The translations under genes and the position numbers were made by a program. Shown piece after piece: positions 1 to 9,227 of a stretch of DNA of 64,000 nucleotides (position 1 is its first letter; each line of letters begins with the position of its first letter). This DNA comes from JAWKJY01 sp041393535 (GTDB lineage Bacteria; Actinomycetota; Thermoleophilia; Gaiellales; Gaiellaceae), in contig JAWKJY010000010.1 of the NCBI GenBank assembly GCA_041393535.1, positions 62,001 through 126,000 on the forward strand. The letters are read 5' to 3'. The notes below the pieces were generated by a model. That model was not told the origin of the DNA. It saw nothing but the letters and a program-made list of their open reading frames with translations, and did no database searches.

Positions 1-410
1 GGCCCGAAGTAGAGGACGCCGCGCCGGTGCCGCTCCCGCGTGAACATGACGCGCGGGTACTCGTCCTCGACCGTGACCGCGATGTACGGGTACGACTTGT
101 CGTCGCGGAGCCGGACGTTGAACGGCGGCCGGTGGCGCCGGATCAGGTTCTGCTCGAGGTGCAGGGCCTCGGCCTCCGTGCGCGTGACGATCAGCTCGAT
201 CCGGTCGACCCGCTCGAGCATCCGCTCGAGCCCCTGGCGCGAGTCGCCACCGCGGAAGTACGTCCGCACCCGGGAGCGCAGCGACTTCGCCTTGCCGACG
301 TACAGCACCACGCCGTCCCCGTCGTGGAACAGGTAGACGCCGGGCTCGGCGGGCAGCGCGGCGAGCTGCCGCTCGACGCGTTCGCGACGGGTCTCGGGCG
401 GCGCGCTCAT
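1..410 (-). CDS. uvrC: UvrC excinuclease subunit, N-terminal part (runs off left edge)
   Basis: UvrC makes the two incisions around a DNA lesion in UvrABC nucleotide excision repair. The visible 136 residues are the N-terminal GIY-YIG nuclease domain: a PGVYLF stretch at about residue 22, then VLYVGKAKSLRSRV at about 33 (the family's YVGKA signature), followed by LEQNLIRRHRPPFNVRLRDDKSYPYI, which is the UvrC form of this domain. The start is the ATG whose complement lies at 408-410, and the coding frame stays open to base 1. It is transcribed away from the next gene. The 250 bases to its right hold no gene that I can see, only a GC-rich hairpin near 550-575. Confidence 0.93.
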   Translation of the reverse strand, partial: MSAPPETRRERVERQLAALPAEPGVYLFHDGDGVVLYVGKAKSLRSRVRTYFRGGDSRQGLERMLERVDRIELIVTRTEAEALHLEQNLIRRHRPPFNVRLRDDKSYPYIAVTVEDEYPRVMFTRERHRRGVLYFG

Positions 411-660
411 CGTGTCCCAGGGTACCCCCGGGGCCTACCGCCCCCGCCCTGCCTGCGTCGTCACGCGGGTGCGGTCGCACATCGTCCGGCCGTGTCCTCC
501 GATTCGATCGCACCACCTCCTCGGCGTCGTCCTCGGGTCCCCGCGCGACGCGCCCGCCGGCCCGCTCGGCGGGCGCGTGCGCGAGGTGTCCCAACCGTAC
601 GCGGCAACCCGTCACGCGTGGGTGACGGGACCGTGCCGGAACCGTCACATCGGGGCTACG

Positions 661-1390
661 ATGAGGCCCATGAGCGACAACGCGCCGAACCCCGGGATGC
701 AGATCGTCCAGTACGTCCAGTACGCCCTCTTCCGCGTCGCGCCCGAGTGGCGCCGCCTCCCCGCGGAGGAGCGCACCGCGCACAAGGAGGAGGCCGCCGA
801 GCTGCTCGAGGCCTGGTCGGAGCGGCTCGCGCTCCTGCCGTACTCGCTCGTCGGCACGCGACGCGACGCCGACCTGATGCTCTGGCTGCTGACCGACCGG
901 TTCGACGACTTCCGCGAGCTGCAGGCCGCCCCTGGGGACGGGCCTCGGCGCCTACCTGGGCGGGCTACTCGTACCTCGGCGGCACGAAGCCCTCGAAGTA
1001 CTTCGATCGCGACCCGAAGCGCCCGCCCCGGCGCGTCGTGCCCCGTCGCGGCCCGTACCTCGTCGTCTACCCGATGGTGAAGATCCGCCCCTGGTACGCC
1101 CTCCCCATGGAGGAGCGCGTGCGGGCGATGCGCGAGCACGCCGAGGTCGGCCAGCGCTGGCCGACCGTCACGAACCACACGACGTACTCGTTCGGGATCG
1201 ACGACCAGGAGTTCATGCCGGCGTTCGAGTGAGACGCCAGCGGACTTCCTCGAGCTGATGATGGCGCTGCGCGAGACGGAGGCGAGCAAGTACACGCTGA
1301 CGGACACGCCGATGCTGTCGGCTCGCTCCTGCCGTCCGCCAGGTCCTCGACGAGCTCGACGGCGTCGACGCCGTGCAGGCCGGGGCGTAG
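661..1390 (+). pseudogene. hemQ: Chlorite-dismutase-family coproheme decarboxylase (HemQ), frame-broken
   Basis: HemQ converts coproheme III to protoheme in the last step of the coproporphyrin-dependent heme pathway of Actinobacteria and Firmicutes. Reading starts at ATG 661 (or 670) with VQYVQYALFRV and continues into WERLALLPYSLVG. About four frame changes follow (near 928, 960, 1230 and 1320), after which family motifs reappear: GGTKPSKYF, KIRPWYALP (the KTRxWYxLP signature with the catalytic Tyr), MREHAEVGQRW (proximal heme His), ADFLELMMALRETEASKYTLTDTP, and a C-terminus VRQVLDELDGVDAVQAGA ending at the TAG at 1388-1390. The total length fits the usual 230-250 residues. Because every motif survives in some frame, indel errors in the sequence are more likely than decay, but a true pseudogene cannot be excluded. 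Confidence 0.82.
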
Positions 1391-1696
1391 GCCCCGGGCG
1401 CCCGGGCCGGGCGCCATCCCGGCCAGGCGAGCGCGGACGCGAGCCGCCCCGGCGCAGCACCCGGCCGCCGATCCGACCTACACCGTCCTGGAGGGACATG
1501 TCCCTCGGCGGGACTCCCGCCCTTGGGTGGAAGTCCAACGTGCCGCCGGCAACGAGCCTACCGCCGAAAGGCGCGCGTGTCCGTCACGGGATCGTGCCTT
1601 CCCGGTGACGATCGATCCACTCCGGGATGCGGCGAGCGCGCGACGTCGACGTGGCGCGGCCCGGCTCCCACGCCGGCCCCGGGCAGCCGGCGACGG
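1391..1696. other. 306-base gap with inverted repeats, no gene seen
   Basis: Directly after the hemQ stop there is a GC-rich self-complementary stretch (about 1392-1412) that could end transcription. At 1491-1506 there is a perfect 16-base palindrome, GAGGGACATGTCCCTC. It is followed by a second hairpin (GGCGGGACTCCCGCC, about 1507-1521) and a less GC-rich run. No reading frame here resembles a protein. The structure could be an operator or a structured RNA, but I cannot match it to a known riboswitch. Confidence 0.4.
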
Positions 1697-2065
1697 TCAG
1701 GAGTACGTGTGCTCGTCGCGCCAGACGCGCCAGATGGCGAAGCCGCAGGCGACGAGCACGAGCACGAACACGAGCGTCTCGGCGGCGCCGGACGGGTAGT
1801 CCGTGCCGAAGCCGAGGGCGAAGTTCACCACCGCGAGCAGGACGGCGCCGTAGAGGACGCCCTGCGAGCGCGCCGGCCAGGTGGAGATCTCCTCGCGCCG
1901 CTCCCGCCAGAGCCGGTAGAGGAAGTACGCGATCGCGACGAAGAAGACGATCCGGACGAGGAAGAACAGCGCCGTCAGCGTCGGCTCGAGCGAGAGCCCG
2001 GTGATCAGGCCGGCGATCGCGAGGATGATCGCGAAGCCGCGGACGGTCGGGTTGATCCGGCTCAC
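1697..2065 (-). CDS. Small integral membrane protein, unknown function
   Basis: A 122-residue protein with a GTG start that overlaps the stop of the upstream gene in a GTGA junction, so the two are translationally coupled. Four hydrophobic segments are visible: FAIILAIAGLITGL, ALFFLVRIVFFVAIAYFLY, VLYGAVLLAVVNFALG and TLVFVLVLVACGFAIW. The charged stretch LWRERREEISTW between segments two and three should face the cytoplasm. I do not recognise the family. Together with the four-helix protein upstream it looks like a two-subunit or paired membrane unit. Confidence 0.65.
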   Translation of the reverse strand: MSRINPTVRGFAIILAIAGLITGLSLEPTLTALFFLVRIVFFVAIAYFLYRLWRERREEISTWPARSQGVLYGAVLLAVVNFALGFGTDYPSGAAETLVFVLVLVACGFAIWRVWRDEHTYS

Positions 2066-2418
2066 TCGCCCGTCATGTACCCGCGCGCGCCGAGCAGCGC
2101 CGCGATCAGGCTCGCGCCGGTGAACCACAGCAGGCGCCGCCGCGGATCCGGCGGTGCGTAGAGCCAGGGCGAGAGGACGGCAGCGAGGCCGACGCCGCCG
2201 TACAGGTAGTGCAGCTTGTCGATCGCGCGATGTCCGCCCGAGAGCAGGAGCAGCCCGATCGCGGCCTGCGCGACCAGCGCGATCTGGGCGCCGGCCAGGA
2301 GGTGGAGGTACCACCACTTCGGCTCGATCCGGCGCTGGAGGAAGATCGCGCCCACGACCGCGGCGGCGGCGTTCACGGCGATGACGATCACGCCGACGAC
2401 GCTGTGCAGCCCGACCAC
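2062..2418 (-). CDS. Four-helix membrane protein, unknown function
   Basis: About 118 residues if it starts at the GTG at 2418. An ATG at 2493 is in frame, but its extra residues are glycine-rich, not hydrophobic, and overlap the divergent bcp start, so the shorter form is preferred. Hydrophobic segments: VVGVIVIAVNAAAAVVGAIFL, LLAGAQIALVAQAAIGLLLL, LYGGVGLAAVLSPWL and LLWFTGASLIAALLGA. Histidines sit near segment ends (GLHS, YLHLL, KLHYLYGG), which could suggest heme binding, but no family motif is clear. The divergent gene to the right is bcp. Confidence 0.55.
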   Translation of the reverse strand: MVGLHSVVGVIVIAVNAAAAVVGAIFLQRRIEPKWWYLHLLAGAQIALVAQAAIGLLLLSGGHRAIDKLHYLYGGVGLAAVLSPWLYAPPDPRRRLLWFTGASLIAALLGARGYMTGE

Positions 2419-2485
2419 GACCGGCAGGGTAGCAGCCGCCTCCGGGACCCCCTCCCCGCCCCCGGCGCACGTTAGGATCCGCCCC

Positions 2486-2944
2486 GTGGTCACCGAGGGG
2501 CAGCCGGCACCGGAGTTCGAGCTGGGGACGGACGACGGCGGGACGATCCGGCTCGCCGATCTCCGCGGCCGCAGCGTCGTCCTCTTCTTCTACCCCCGCG
2601 ACGACACGCCCGGCTGCACGCGGGAGGCCTGCGGCTTCCGGGACGCCTTCGCCGAGTTCGAGCGTCGCGGCGCGGCGCTCCTCGGCGTCAGCCCGGACGA
2701 CGAGGCGTCCCACGCGCGCTTCCGCGCGAAGCACGGCCTGCCCTTCCCGCTGCTCGCCGACCCCGGCGGCGCGGTCGCGCAGGCGTACGGGGTGTGGCGC
2801 GAGAAGCGGATGTACGGCAAGACGTTCCACGGCGTCCACCGCTCGACGTTCGTGATCGGCCCCGACGGGCTCGTCCGCCGGGCGCTCGTCGGGGTCAAGC
2901 CCGACGGGCACGCCGACCAGGTCCTGGCGGCGCTCGACGCCTGA
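2486..2944 (+). CDS. bcp: Thioredoxin-dependent peroxiredoxin (Bcp/PrxQ type)
   Basis: A 152-residue cytoplasmic peroxidase that reduces hydroperoxides using thioredoxin. The thioredoxin-fold peroxiredoxin signature is visible: GQPAPEFEL at the N-terminus, then VVLFFYPRDDTPGCTREACGFRD at about residues 31-53. This places the peroxidatic Cys in PGCT and a second Cys five residues on, the classic PrxQ/Bcp spacing. The end FVIGPDGLVRRALVGVKPDGHADQVL is also family-typical. The GTG at 2486 is the only sensible start, as it directly precedes the conserved N-terminus. It is followed 13 bases later by the cupin gene, probably in one transcript. Confidence 0.93.
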   Translation: MVTEGQPAPEFELGTDDGGTIRLADLRGRSVVLFFYPRDDTPGCTREACGFRDAFAEFERRGAALLGVSPDDEASHARFRAKHGLPFPLLADPGGAVAQAYGVWREKRMYGKTFHGVHRSTFVIGPDGLVRRALVGVKPDGHADQVLAALDA

Positions 2945-2957
2945 CGAAGGAGGCCCG

Positions 2958-3335
2958 ATGGCATACGTGGTGCTGACCCCCGACGTCCAGACCTTCGCGC
3001 GCCCCAGCTGGCGGCCGGAGGAGGACGAGCGCGAGATCGTCGAGCTGCCGCTCCACGCGGCGATGCAGCACTCGCGCGGCCACCTCTGGCGCTACCCGCC
3101 GGGCGTCAAGGGCCGCCGCCACCGGCAGACCGTGCAGGAGGAGGTCTTCGTCGTGCTCGAGGGCACGCTGACGATGGTCCTGGGCGAGGAGGCCGAGCGC
3201 GTGGAGCTGCCTCCGCGGAGCATCGTGTTCGTCGAGCCGATGACCCCCGTGCACGTGCTGAACGAGTCCGACGCGGACGTGCTCTTCTTCGCCTACGGGG
3301 CGCCCGCCGATCGCGGCGCCGAGATCCTCGAGTAG
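2958..3335 (+). CDS. Small cupin-domain protein
   Basis: A 125-residue single-domain cupin. A good ribosome site (GGAGG) lies seven bases before ATG 2958. The barrel motifs can be read: YPPGVKGRRHRQTVQEEVFVVLEGTLTMVLG corresponds to cupin motif 1 (G(X)5HXH(X)3-4E(X)6G in relaxed form), and LPPRSIVFVEPMTPVHVLNES to motif 2 with its His. The metal ligands are therefore partly present. The substrate cannot be inferred. It lies between bcp and the enolase-superfamily gene in an apparent three-gene operon. Confidence 0.8.
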   Translation: MAYVVLTPDVQTFARPSWRPEEDEREIVELPLHAAMQHSRGHLWRYPPGVKGRRHRQTVQEEVFVVLEGTLTMVLGEEAERVELPPRSIVFVEPMTPVHVLNESDADVLFFAYGAPADRGAEILE

Positions 3336-3341
3336 CGCGCC

Positions 3342-4466
3342 GTGCTCGTCGAGCGCATCGACCTCTACCACGTGGCGATGCCGCTCCTCTACCCGTGGCG
3401 CACGGCGTCGCACGAGGAGTGGGCGATCCACAGCGTCCTGGTCCGCCTCGAGTCGGGCGGCGCCGTCGGGTGGGGCGAGACGACGCCGTTCGCCGATCCG
3501 ACCTTCAGCCCCGAGTGGGCGAGCGGCGCGCTCGCCGTCCTGCGCGACTGGCTGGGGCCAGCCGTGCTCGGGCAGGCGGTGGACTCGGGCGAGGCCCTCC
3601 AGGCGCTCCTGCGCCCGTTCAAGGGGAACCCGTTCGCGAAGGCCGGGCTCGACCTCGCCTGGTGGGACCTGCAGGGCAAGCTGACGGGGACGCCGCTGCA
3701 CGAGCTCGTCGGAGGCGGACGCGACCGGATCGAGGTCGGCGCCGACTTCGGCGTCCAGGACAGCCTCGACGACCTCGTCCGCCTGGTCGGGGCCGCCGTC
3801 GACGAGGGGTTCCGCCGCGTCAAGCTGAAGTTCCGCCCGGGCTGGGACCTCGAGATGGTCCGGGCGGTGCGCTCGACCTTCCCCGAGCTCGCCTGCCACG
3901 TCGACTGCAACTCCGGGTACACGCTCGCCGACCTCGACCTGTTCCAGCAGGTCGACCGGCTCGGCCTCGTGATGATCGAGCAGCCGCTCGCGCACGACGA
4001 CCTCGTCGACCACGCCGCGCTCGCCCGGGCGCTCGAGACGCCGATCTGCCTGGACGAGACGATCGTGTCCGACGACCGCGCCCGCTGGGCGATCGAGCTC
4101 GGGTCCTGCGGCTGGATCAACCTGAAGCACGGGCGGCTTGGCGGGCTGACCGTGGCCCGTCGGGTGCACGACCGGTGCCGCGAGGCCGGGATTCGCTGCT
4201 GGGTCGGCTCGATGCTCGAGAGCGCGGTCGGATCGGCGTTCTCCGTCGCGCTCGCGACCCTCGACAACGTCCACTACCCCGCGGACGTCTTCCCGACCGA
4301 CCGCCACTACGCGCAGGATCTCGCCGCGCCCGAGGTCGCGTTCGAGCGAGGCCCCCACGGAGGGCGGTTCGCGCTCGCCGACCCGGCGCCGGGCATCGCG
4401 CCCGCGCCGGACGAGGAGCGCCTGGAGGCGCAGGCCGTCGAGCGCGCCTCGCTCGCGGCCGCGTAG
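3342..4466 (+). CDS. Enolase-superfamily protein, MenC / N-acylamino acid racemase type
   Basis: A 374-residue enzyme of the muconate-lactonising-like branch, most like o-succinylbenzoate synthase (menaquinone pathway) and N-succinylamino acid racemase. N-terminal capping domain at about 1-125 with VGWGETTPF, then the barrel. The catalytic KxK motif reads VKLKFRPG, the metal ligands are in HVDCNSGY (Asp), MIEQPL (Glu) and LDETI (Asp/Glu), and the second catalytic Lys is in INLKHGRLGG, which matches the NxKxxRxGG signature of this subfamily. GTG 3342 starts seven bases after the cupin stop. Whether it makes menaquinone or racemises acylated amino acids cannot be told from this window, since no other men gene is nearby. 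Confidence 0.85.
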   Translation: MLVERIDLYHVAMPLLYPWRTASHEEWAIHSVLVRLESGGAVGWGETTPFADPTFSPEWASGALAVLRDWLGPAVLGQAVDSGEALQALLRPFKGNPFAKAGLDLAWWDLQGKLTGTPLHELVGGGRDRIEVGADFGVQDSLDDLVRLVGAAVDEGFRRVKLKFRPGWDLEMVRAVRSTFPELACHVDCNSGYTLADLDLFQQVDRLGLVMIEQPLAHDDLVDHAALARALETPICLDETIVSDDRARWAIELGSCGWINLKHGRLGGLTVARRVHDRCREAGIRCWVGSMLESAVGSAFSVALATLDNVHYPADVFPTDRHYAQDLAAPEVAFERGPHGGRFALADPAPGIAPAPDEERLEAQAVERASLAAA

Positions 4467-4512
4467 CCCCGCCCGGGGAAGCGCACCCGGGCGAGGCGGT
4501 CAGGGCGGGTCG

Positions 4513-5508
4513 CTAGGCGGTGCGGACGGAGCCGACGAACCGCCGGCCGAACGCGCCCGTCGCGCCAACGGCCATGACGGCCGCGCCCGCGACGATGAAG
4601 AGCCCGTGCGCGGCGATCGCGAAGGAGACCGCGTGCGAGAGCTGCACGCCGCTCGCGACGAGGATCGCGGCGCCGGCGCCCGCCTGGGTCGCGGCGCCGC
4701 CGACCGGCGAGATCGGCAGTGCGCTCGACGCCGCCGTCGCGCAGAGGAACGCGAGGGCGAGCGGGAACGAGAGCGAGACGCCGAGGGCGGCGAGCAGGAA
4801 GAACAGCCCGACCGCGCGCACCGTCCAGGAGGCGAGGACGAAGAGCGTGGCCTTGCCCGCCTCGCGGTTGCTGGTCACCTGGGTCGACAGCCACCGCGTC
4901 AGCCGGAAGCGGAGCAGCCTGCCGGACACGACCATGCGGGGCAGGAACGCCACGAGGATGCCAGCGCCGAGGCCGCCCGCGGCGATGACGCCGAGCGCGG
5001 CGCGGACCTGGTCGGAGCTGTCGGAGGTCGCTGCGGCGAAGGCCGACAGCGGCATCAGGGCAGCCGCGTCGATCAGGCCGAGCATGAAGAGCGACAGCGC
5101 GAGGGTCGGGATCGGGACGCCGCCGCACGGGAAGCGGCGGACGACCGCGACGCGCACGACGTCGTCGAAGCGCCCGGGGAGCGCGGCGCCCGTGACGGAC
5201 GCGGCGCCGCCGGCGGCGGCGAGCGCGAGGGGCGTCGGGCGCTCGGACGGGCGGAAGAGGCGCTGCCAGCCGTAGGCCTTGAACGCGTAGGCGAGGACGA
5301 AGAACCCGCCGGCGATCCCGACGAGCTTCGGGTTGGCGTCGCGGAGCGGCCAGCCGGTGCTGGCGAAGTGGCGAACGGTGAGCCCCAGGACGATCAGGCC
5401 GAAGACGGCGGACGCGCCGCCGATCAGCCTGCGACCGCGCGGGGTCCGTGCGAAGGCGAGGAACGAGGAGAGACGCTGCTGCATGATTCCAGTGTCGGCG
5501 CTGGCCAC
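4513..5508 (-). CDS. Flippase-like / LPG-synthase transmembrane-domain protein
   Basis: About 330 residues with roughly eight hydrophobic helices (for example LIGGASAVFGLIVLGLTV, LVGIAGGFFVLAYAFKAYGW, LALSLFMLGLIDAAALMPL, AVGLFFLLAALGVSL, GLFIVAGAAVMAVGATGAF). It has the pattern of the lysylphosphatidylglycerol synthase TM region / AglD-like UPF0104 family, including GAALPGRFDDVVRVAVVRR, where the family has its conserved P-G-R-x-x-D/E-xx-R stretch, and SALPISPVGGAATQAGAG. Probably moves or synthesises a lipid-linked molecule in the inner membrane. An internal Met eight residues in (5484) is an equally good start. Converges on the enolase gene. Confidence 0.75.
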   Translation of the reverse strand: MASADTGIMQQRLSSFLAFARTPRGRRLIGGASAVFGLIVLGLTVRHFASTGWPLRDANPKLVGIAGGFFVLAYAFKAYGWQRLFRPSERPTPLALAAAGGAASVTGAALPGRFDDVVRVAVVRRFPCGGVPIPTLALSLFMLGLIDAAALMPLSAFAAATSDSSDQVRAALGVIAAGGLGAGILVAFLPRMVVSGRLLRFRLTRWLSTQVTSNREAGKATLFVLASWTVRAVGLFFLLAALGVSLSFPLALAFLCATAASSALPISPVGGAATQAGAGAAILVASGVQLSHAVSFAIAAHGLFIVAGAAVMAVGATGAFGRRFVGSVRTA

Positions 5509-5755
5509 GCCCGACCCGTTCCCTTGAACGGGGAGACGTGACTGGACGAATCGGGTGAGCGGGGCTACCGCCCGGTCGCTGGCCTTGGCCGTCGGAGCCC
5601 GAGCCGCCGGACGCGTGCGACCGCGCGGCCCACTGGCGCGCCCAGGGCGACGCGGCCGGAGCGGCCGGAACGGAGCGGCGCGCGACCGACGACGAGGCGA
5701 CGGGGCCCGACGGTGAGCCGGGCGGCTCGGCGCGTCAGCCGAGCCGGGTTCTCAG

Positions 5756-5839
5756 TGCGGATGAGAGGACTTGAACCTCCACGGGGTCACCCCCACACGG
5801 ACCTGAACCGTGCGCGTCTACCAATTCCGCCACATCCGC
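5756..5839 (-). tRNA. tRNA-Leu (anticodon CAG)
   Basis: On the minus strand the acceptor stem GCGGATG pairs with CATCCGC. A D-arm with TGGTAGAC, an anticodon loop containing CAG (complement of 5803-5805), a long variable arm (GTGGGGGTGACCCCGT) and a T-arm with GGTTCAAGTCC all fold as a class II tRNA. The 3' CCA is not encoded. It stands alone in a 440-base gap between the flippase-like gene and the subtilisin gene. Confidence 0.96.
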
Positions 5840-5952
5840 GTGGATCGGTGCGCTCGATGATACCCGCACTCACCGGCGTGCCGCGCCGGTGCCTCGGCCG
5901 TCCGCCGGGCGGCGCGACGGGCCCCGGGAGGCCATCGTCTAGCATCGCCGGG

Positions 5953-8824
5953 ATGCGCCGCGTCGGGCAGCTCGTCACGCTGGTCGCCGCGCTCGCGGCC
6001 GCTCTCGCCCTGGTGTCGCCCGCGCCGAGCGCACCCGTCCTCGAGGAGTTCGTGGTCGAGCTCTCGGACGTCCCGGCCGCGGCGCGGTCGCCGGCCGCGC
6101 GCGCGACGGCGGTCCGCGACCTCGCCGCGCGGCAGCGGGCCGTCGCGAGCCGGATCCTCGCCGCCGTCCCCGGCGCCACGGTCCGCTGGCGCTACCGCCT
6201 CGTCCTGGACGGCATGGCGGTCGTCGCGCCGGCCGGCGCGCAGACCGCGCTCGGGCGGATCCCCGGCGTCGAGCGCGTCACGCCGTCCGTCACCTACCGC
6301 TCCCGGCTCGACCGCGGGCCCATCGTGATCGACGCGCCGGTGCTCTGGGGCGCAGCCCTCGGCAACGCGGGCCAGGGCGTCAAGATCGCGATCGTCGACG
6401 ACGGCATCGACCAGCGGACACCCCTGCTCGCGCCGCGAGGGCTCGAGGCACCCACGGGCTTCCCGCGCGGCAACCTCTCCTACACGACCGGGCGGGTGAT
6501 CGTCGCCCGCTCGTTCCCGTCCGCCTTCCAGCCCGACGGCGCCGCGCGACTGCCGTTCGACCGCCGCGAGTCCTTCCACGGAACGCACGTCGCCGGGATC
6601 GCCGCCGGGGGGAACGGCGTCGCCGTGCCCGGCTCGCGCGGGCAGCCGGCGACGACGATCTCCGGCGTCGCGCCGGCGGCCTGGCTCGGCAACTACCGCG
6701 CGCTGACCGTGCCGACCGACTCAGGCGTCGGCCTCGACGGGAACTCGCCGGAGATCCTCGCGGCGATCGAGGCCGCCGTCGCCGACGGGATGGACGTGAT
6801 CAACCTGTCGATCGGCGAGCCGGAGGTCGGCCCCGGCCGCGACCTGGTCGCGATCGCGCTCGACAACGCGGCCGCCCTGGGCGTCGTGCCCGTGGTGGCC
6901 GCGGGAAACGAGTTCGAGGCGAGCGGCAAGGGGTCCGTCTCCTCGCCGGGCTCCGCCGCTCGCGCGATCACCGTCGCGGCCGCGACGAGCGACCGCACGG
7001 TCGGCGTCGCCGGCCAGGTCGCCGCGCCCGGCGGGCCGCGCCCCGACCTCCGGCGGATCGGGCTGCTCGCCGTCTCGCTCGGCGCGTTCGACCGCGAGGT
7101 GATCGCCGGCGTGCTCGTCGTCGCGCCGCCCGGCACCGACCCGGCGCTCTGCTCGGCACCGCAGGCGGCGCGCGTCGAGGGCATCGTGCTGGCGGCGCCG
7201 GGAGGCTGCGGGCTCGCGCGCAAGGCGCGGAGCGCGGCCGCGCTCGGGGCGGACGCGCTCGTGGTCGTCCAGGCCGCGCCCGGCGACGCCGCCGCCTTCC
7301 TCCAGACCGGCCTGCCCGTCTTCGTCGCCTCGACCGACCTGGGCCCGGCGCTGCTCGCCGCCGTCCAGGCAGAGCCGACGGGCTGGGCGCTCGAGGTCGG
7401 CGCCGAGCCCGCGGAGGTGCTGACGGCCGCGGCGGGCGTGATCGCCTCCTTCTCCAGCCGCGGCCCGACCCCGCTCGGCCTGCTGCTCAAGCCCGACGTC
7501 ACCGCACCCGGCGTGGGCGTGCTCTCCGCCCTGCCGGTCGGCCTCGGGCGCTTCGGCCTCCTCTCCGGGACGAGCATGGCCTCGCCCCACGTCGCCGGCG
7601 CGGCCGCGCTCCTCCTGCAGGCCCACCCCGACTGGACCGTGGAGCAGGTGCGCTCGGCGCTCGTGCTCACCGGGGGCCCGGTGTGGAGCGACGCGCGCGC
7701 GAGGGTCGAGGCGCCGGCGACGCGCCAGGGCGGCGGCCTGATCGACGTCGCCGCCGCGTCGAGCCCGCTCGTGCACGCGTCGCCGACCTCGCTCTCGCTC
7801 CGGGCTCCTCGACGCACGCGGGGCACCGCTCGCCCGGGAGGCGACCATCGCCCTCGCCGACGCCGGCGGCGGCGCCGGCACCTGGGCCGTCCGCGTCGTC
7901 GACCAGCACGCGGGGAGCGGCGCGAGGGTCGCGGTGCCCGCGACCGTCGAGGTGCCGGGGACGCTCGCCGTCTCCGTCGCCGTCGTGGCGGGCGCCGCCG
8001 AGGGAGACCACGAGGGCTGGCTCGTGCTGGAGCGGGACGGCGTCGCACGGCGGATCCCGTTCTGGTTCCGGGTCACCCGGCCGGCGCTCGCGCTCGACGG
8101 GGCGAGGGTCGTCGGACGACGCGGACGATCGCCTCGACGACCGTCGGCCAGCCGGCGCGCGTCGCGCGGTACCGCTACCCGGAGGCGCCGACGATGCCGG
8201 CGCTCCGGGGTCGGAGGCGAGGTGTTCGTCGTCGCGGTGGGGCGCCCGGTCGCGAACGTCGGTGCGGCGATCGTCGCGCAGGGCCCCGGCGCCGACCTCC
8301 AGCCGCTCGTCCTCGTCGAGCCCGACGAGAACCGCCTCGCCGGGCCGACCGGCCTGCCGCTCGTGACGAACCCGTACCTGACCACCTTCGGCACCCCCTG
8401 GCCCGTCGCCGCGGCGCTGCGGCCCGCGCCGGGGCGGCTCGCCGTGGTCGTCGACTCCCGCTCGCGGCGCGACGCCGGCCGCTTCCGCGTGCGGATCTGG
8501 ATCGACGACGTGACGCCGCCCGCCGTCCGGGTCGACCGCGTCCTCGGGCGCGATGGCGAGCTGCGGGCGCGCGCGCGGGACGCCGGCGCGGGCGTCGACC
8601 CGGGCGGGATCCGCTTCGGCATCGACGGCGGCGAGCTCCTGCTCGGCAGCTGGGACGCGGCGACCGGCGAGGCCGTGCTCCCGATCGGCGTGCTCCGACC
8701 CGGGCGGCACCGCCTCGAGCTGCGCGTGTCCGACCGCCAGGAGTCGAAGAACAGCGAGAACAGCGGGCCGATCCTGCGCAACACGGCGATCGTGCGGACG
8801 ACCTTCGTCGTCCGGACCGGCTAG
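5953..8824 (+). CDS. Secreted subtilisin-family serine protease with PA insert, frame-broken C-terminus
   Basis: ATG 5953 begins a signal peptide (hydrophobic LVTLVAALAAALALVSPAPSA). It is followed by an I9-type propeptide (EEFVVELSDVPAAARSP to GVERVTPSV, about residues 35-115), then the peptidase S8 domain. The catalytic triad is visible: Asp149 in IVDDGID, His212 in HGTHVAGIAAG, Ser541 in SGTSMASPHVAGAAALL. The gap between His and Ser holds a protease-associated (PA) insert at about 360-480 (CGLARKARSAAALGADALVVVQ). After residue 610 the frame changes at about 7802, 8115 and 8210. Joined together, the pieces form a beta-rich C-terminal region ending LRNTAIVRTTFVVRTG at TAG 8822-8824. The three breaks leave sensible protein in each next frame, so indel errors are likely. 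It would act outside the cell. Confidence 0.85.
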
Positions 8825-8836
8825 GGCGCGGGGACG

Positions 8837-9109
8837 CTAGCGGCGCTTGCGCCGGTCGTCCAGGTCGTCCGTCGTGACCGGGAGCCGGTCGAGGTCGCGC
8901 TGGACGCTCGCGGCGAACTCGTCCGAGTCCGGATCGGACGGGAAGCCGAAGCTCGCCTGCCCCTGGATCACGCGGAGCTTCTGCTTGCGGCGCTCGCGGT
9001 CACGGCGATCGCGCGCCTCGACGCCCAGCACCGCCCGAAGACGCGGCCACTCGGCCACCGCGACCAGGACGACCGCTGCCGCAAGCAGCACGACGGCGAT
9101 CACGCTCAC
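8837..9109 (-). CDS. Small membrane-anchored protein, unknown function
   Basis: A 90-residue protein with one N-terminal hydrophobic helix (VIAVVLLAAAVVLVAVAEW) and a basic, charged cytoplasmic tail (DRRDRERRKQKLRVIQG, then DRLPVTTDDLDDRRKRR). I do not recognise it. It converges with the subtilisin gene, with 12 bases between the two stops. Confidence 0.6.
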   Translation of the reverse strand: MSVIAVVLLAAAVVLVAVAEWPRLRAVLGVEARDRRDRERRKQKLRVIQGQASFGFPSDPDSDEFAASVQRDLDRLPVTTDDLDDRRKRR

Positions 9110-9227
9110 ACCGGGATTCTAGTGCAGCCCGCGCGTTCCGCCACCCCTGCCGCTCGACGCCGCACGCGCAGGGCCCGCGGCGCGATCATACGGGGGTGGA
9201 CGGACACGGCGCGAGAGGGGAGGCACG

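Noticed and set aside
1486..1580. A known riboswitch after hemQ
   Set aside because: I compared the stretch with the core motifs of cobalamin, FMN, TPP and c-di-GMP switches and found no convincing match on either strand.
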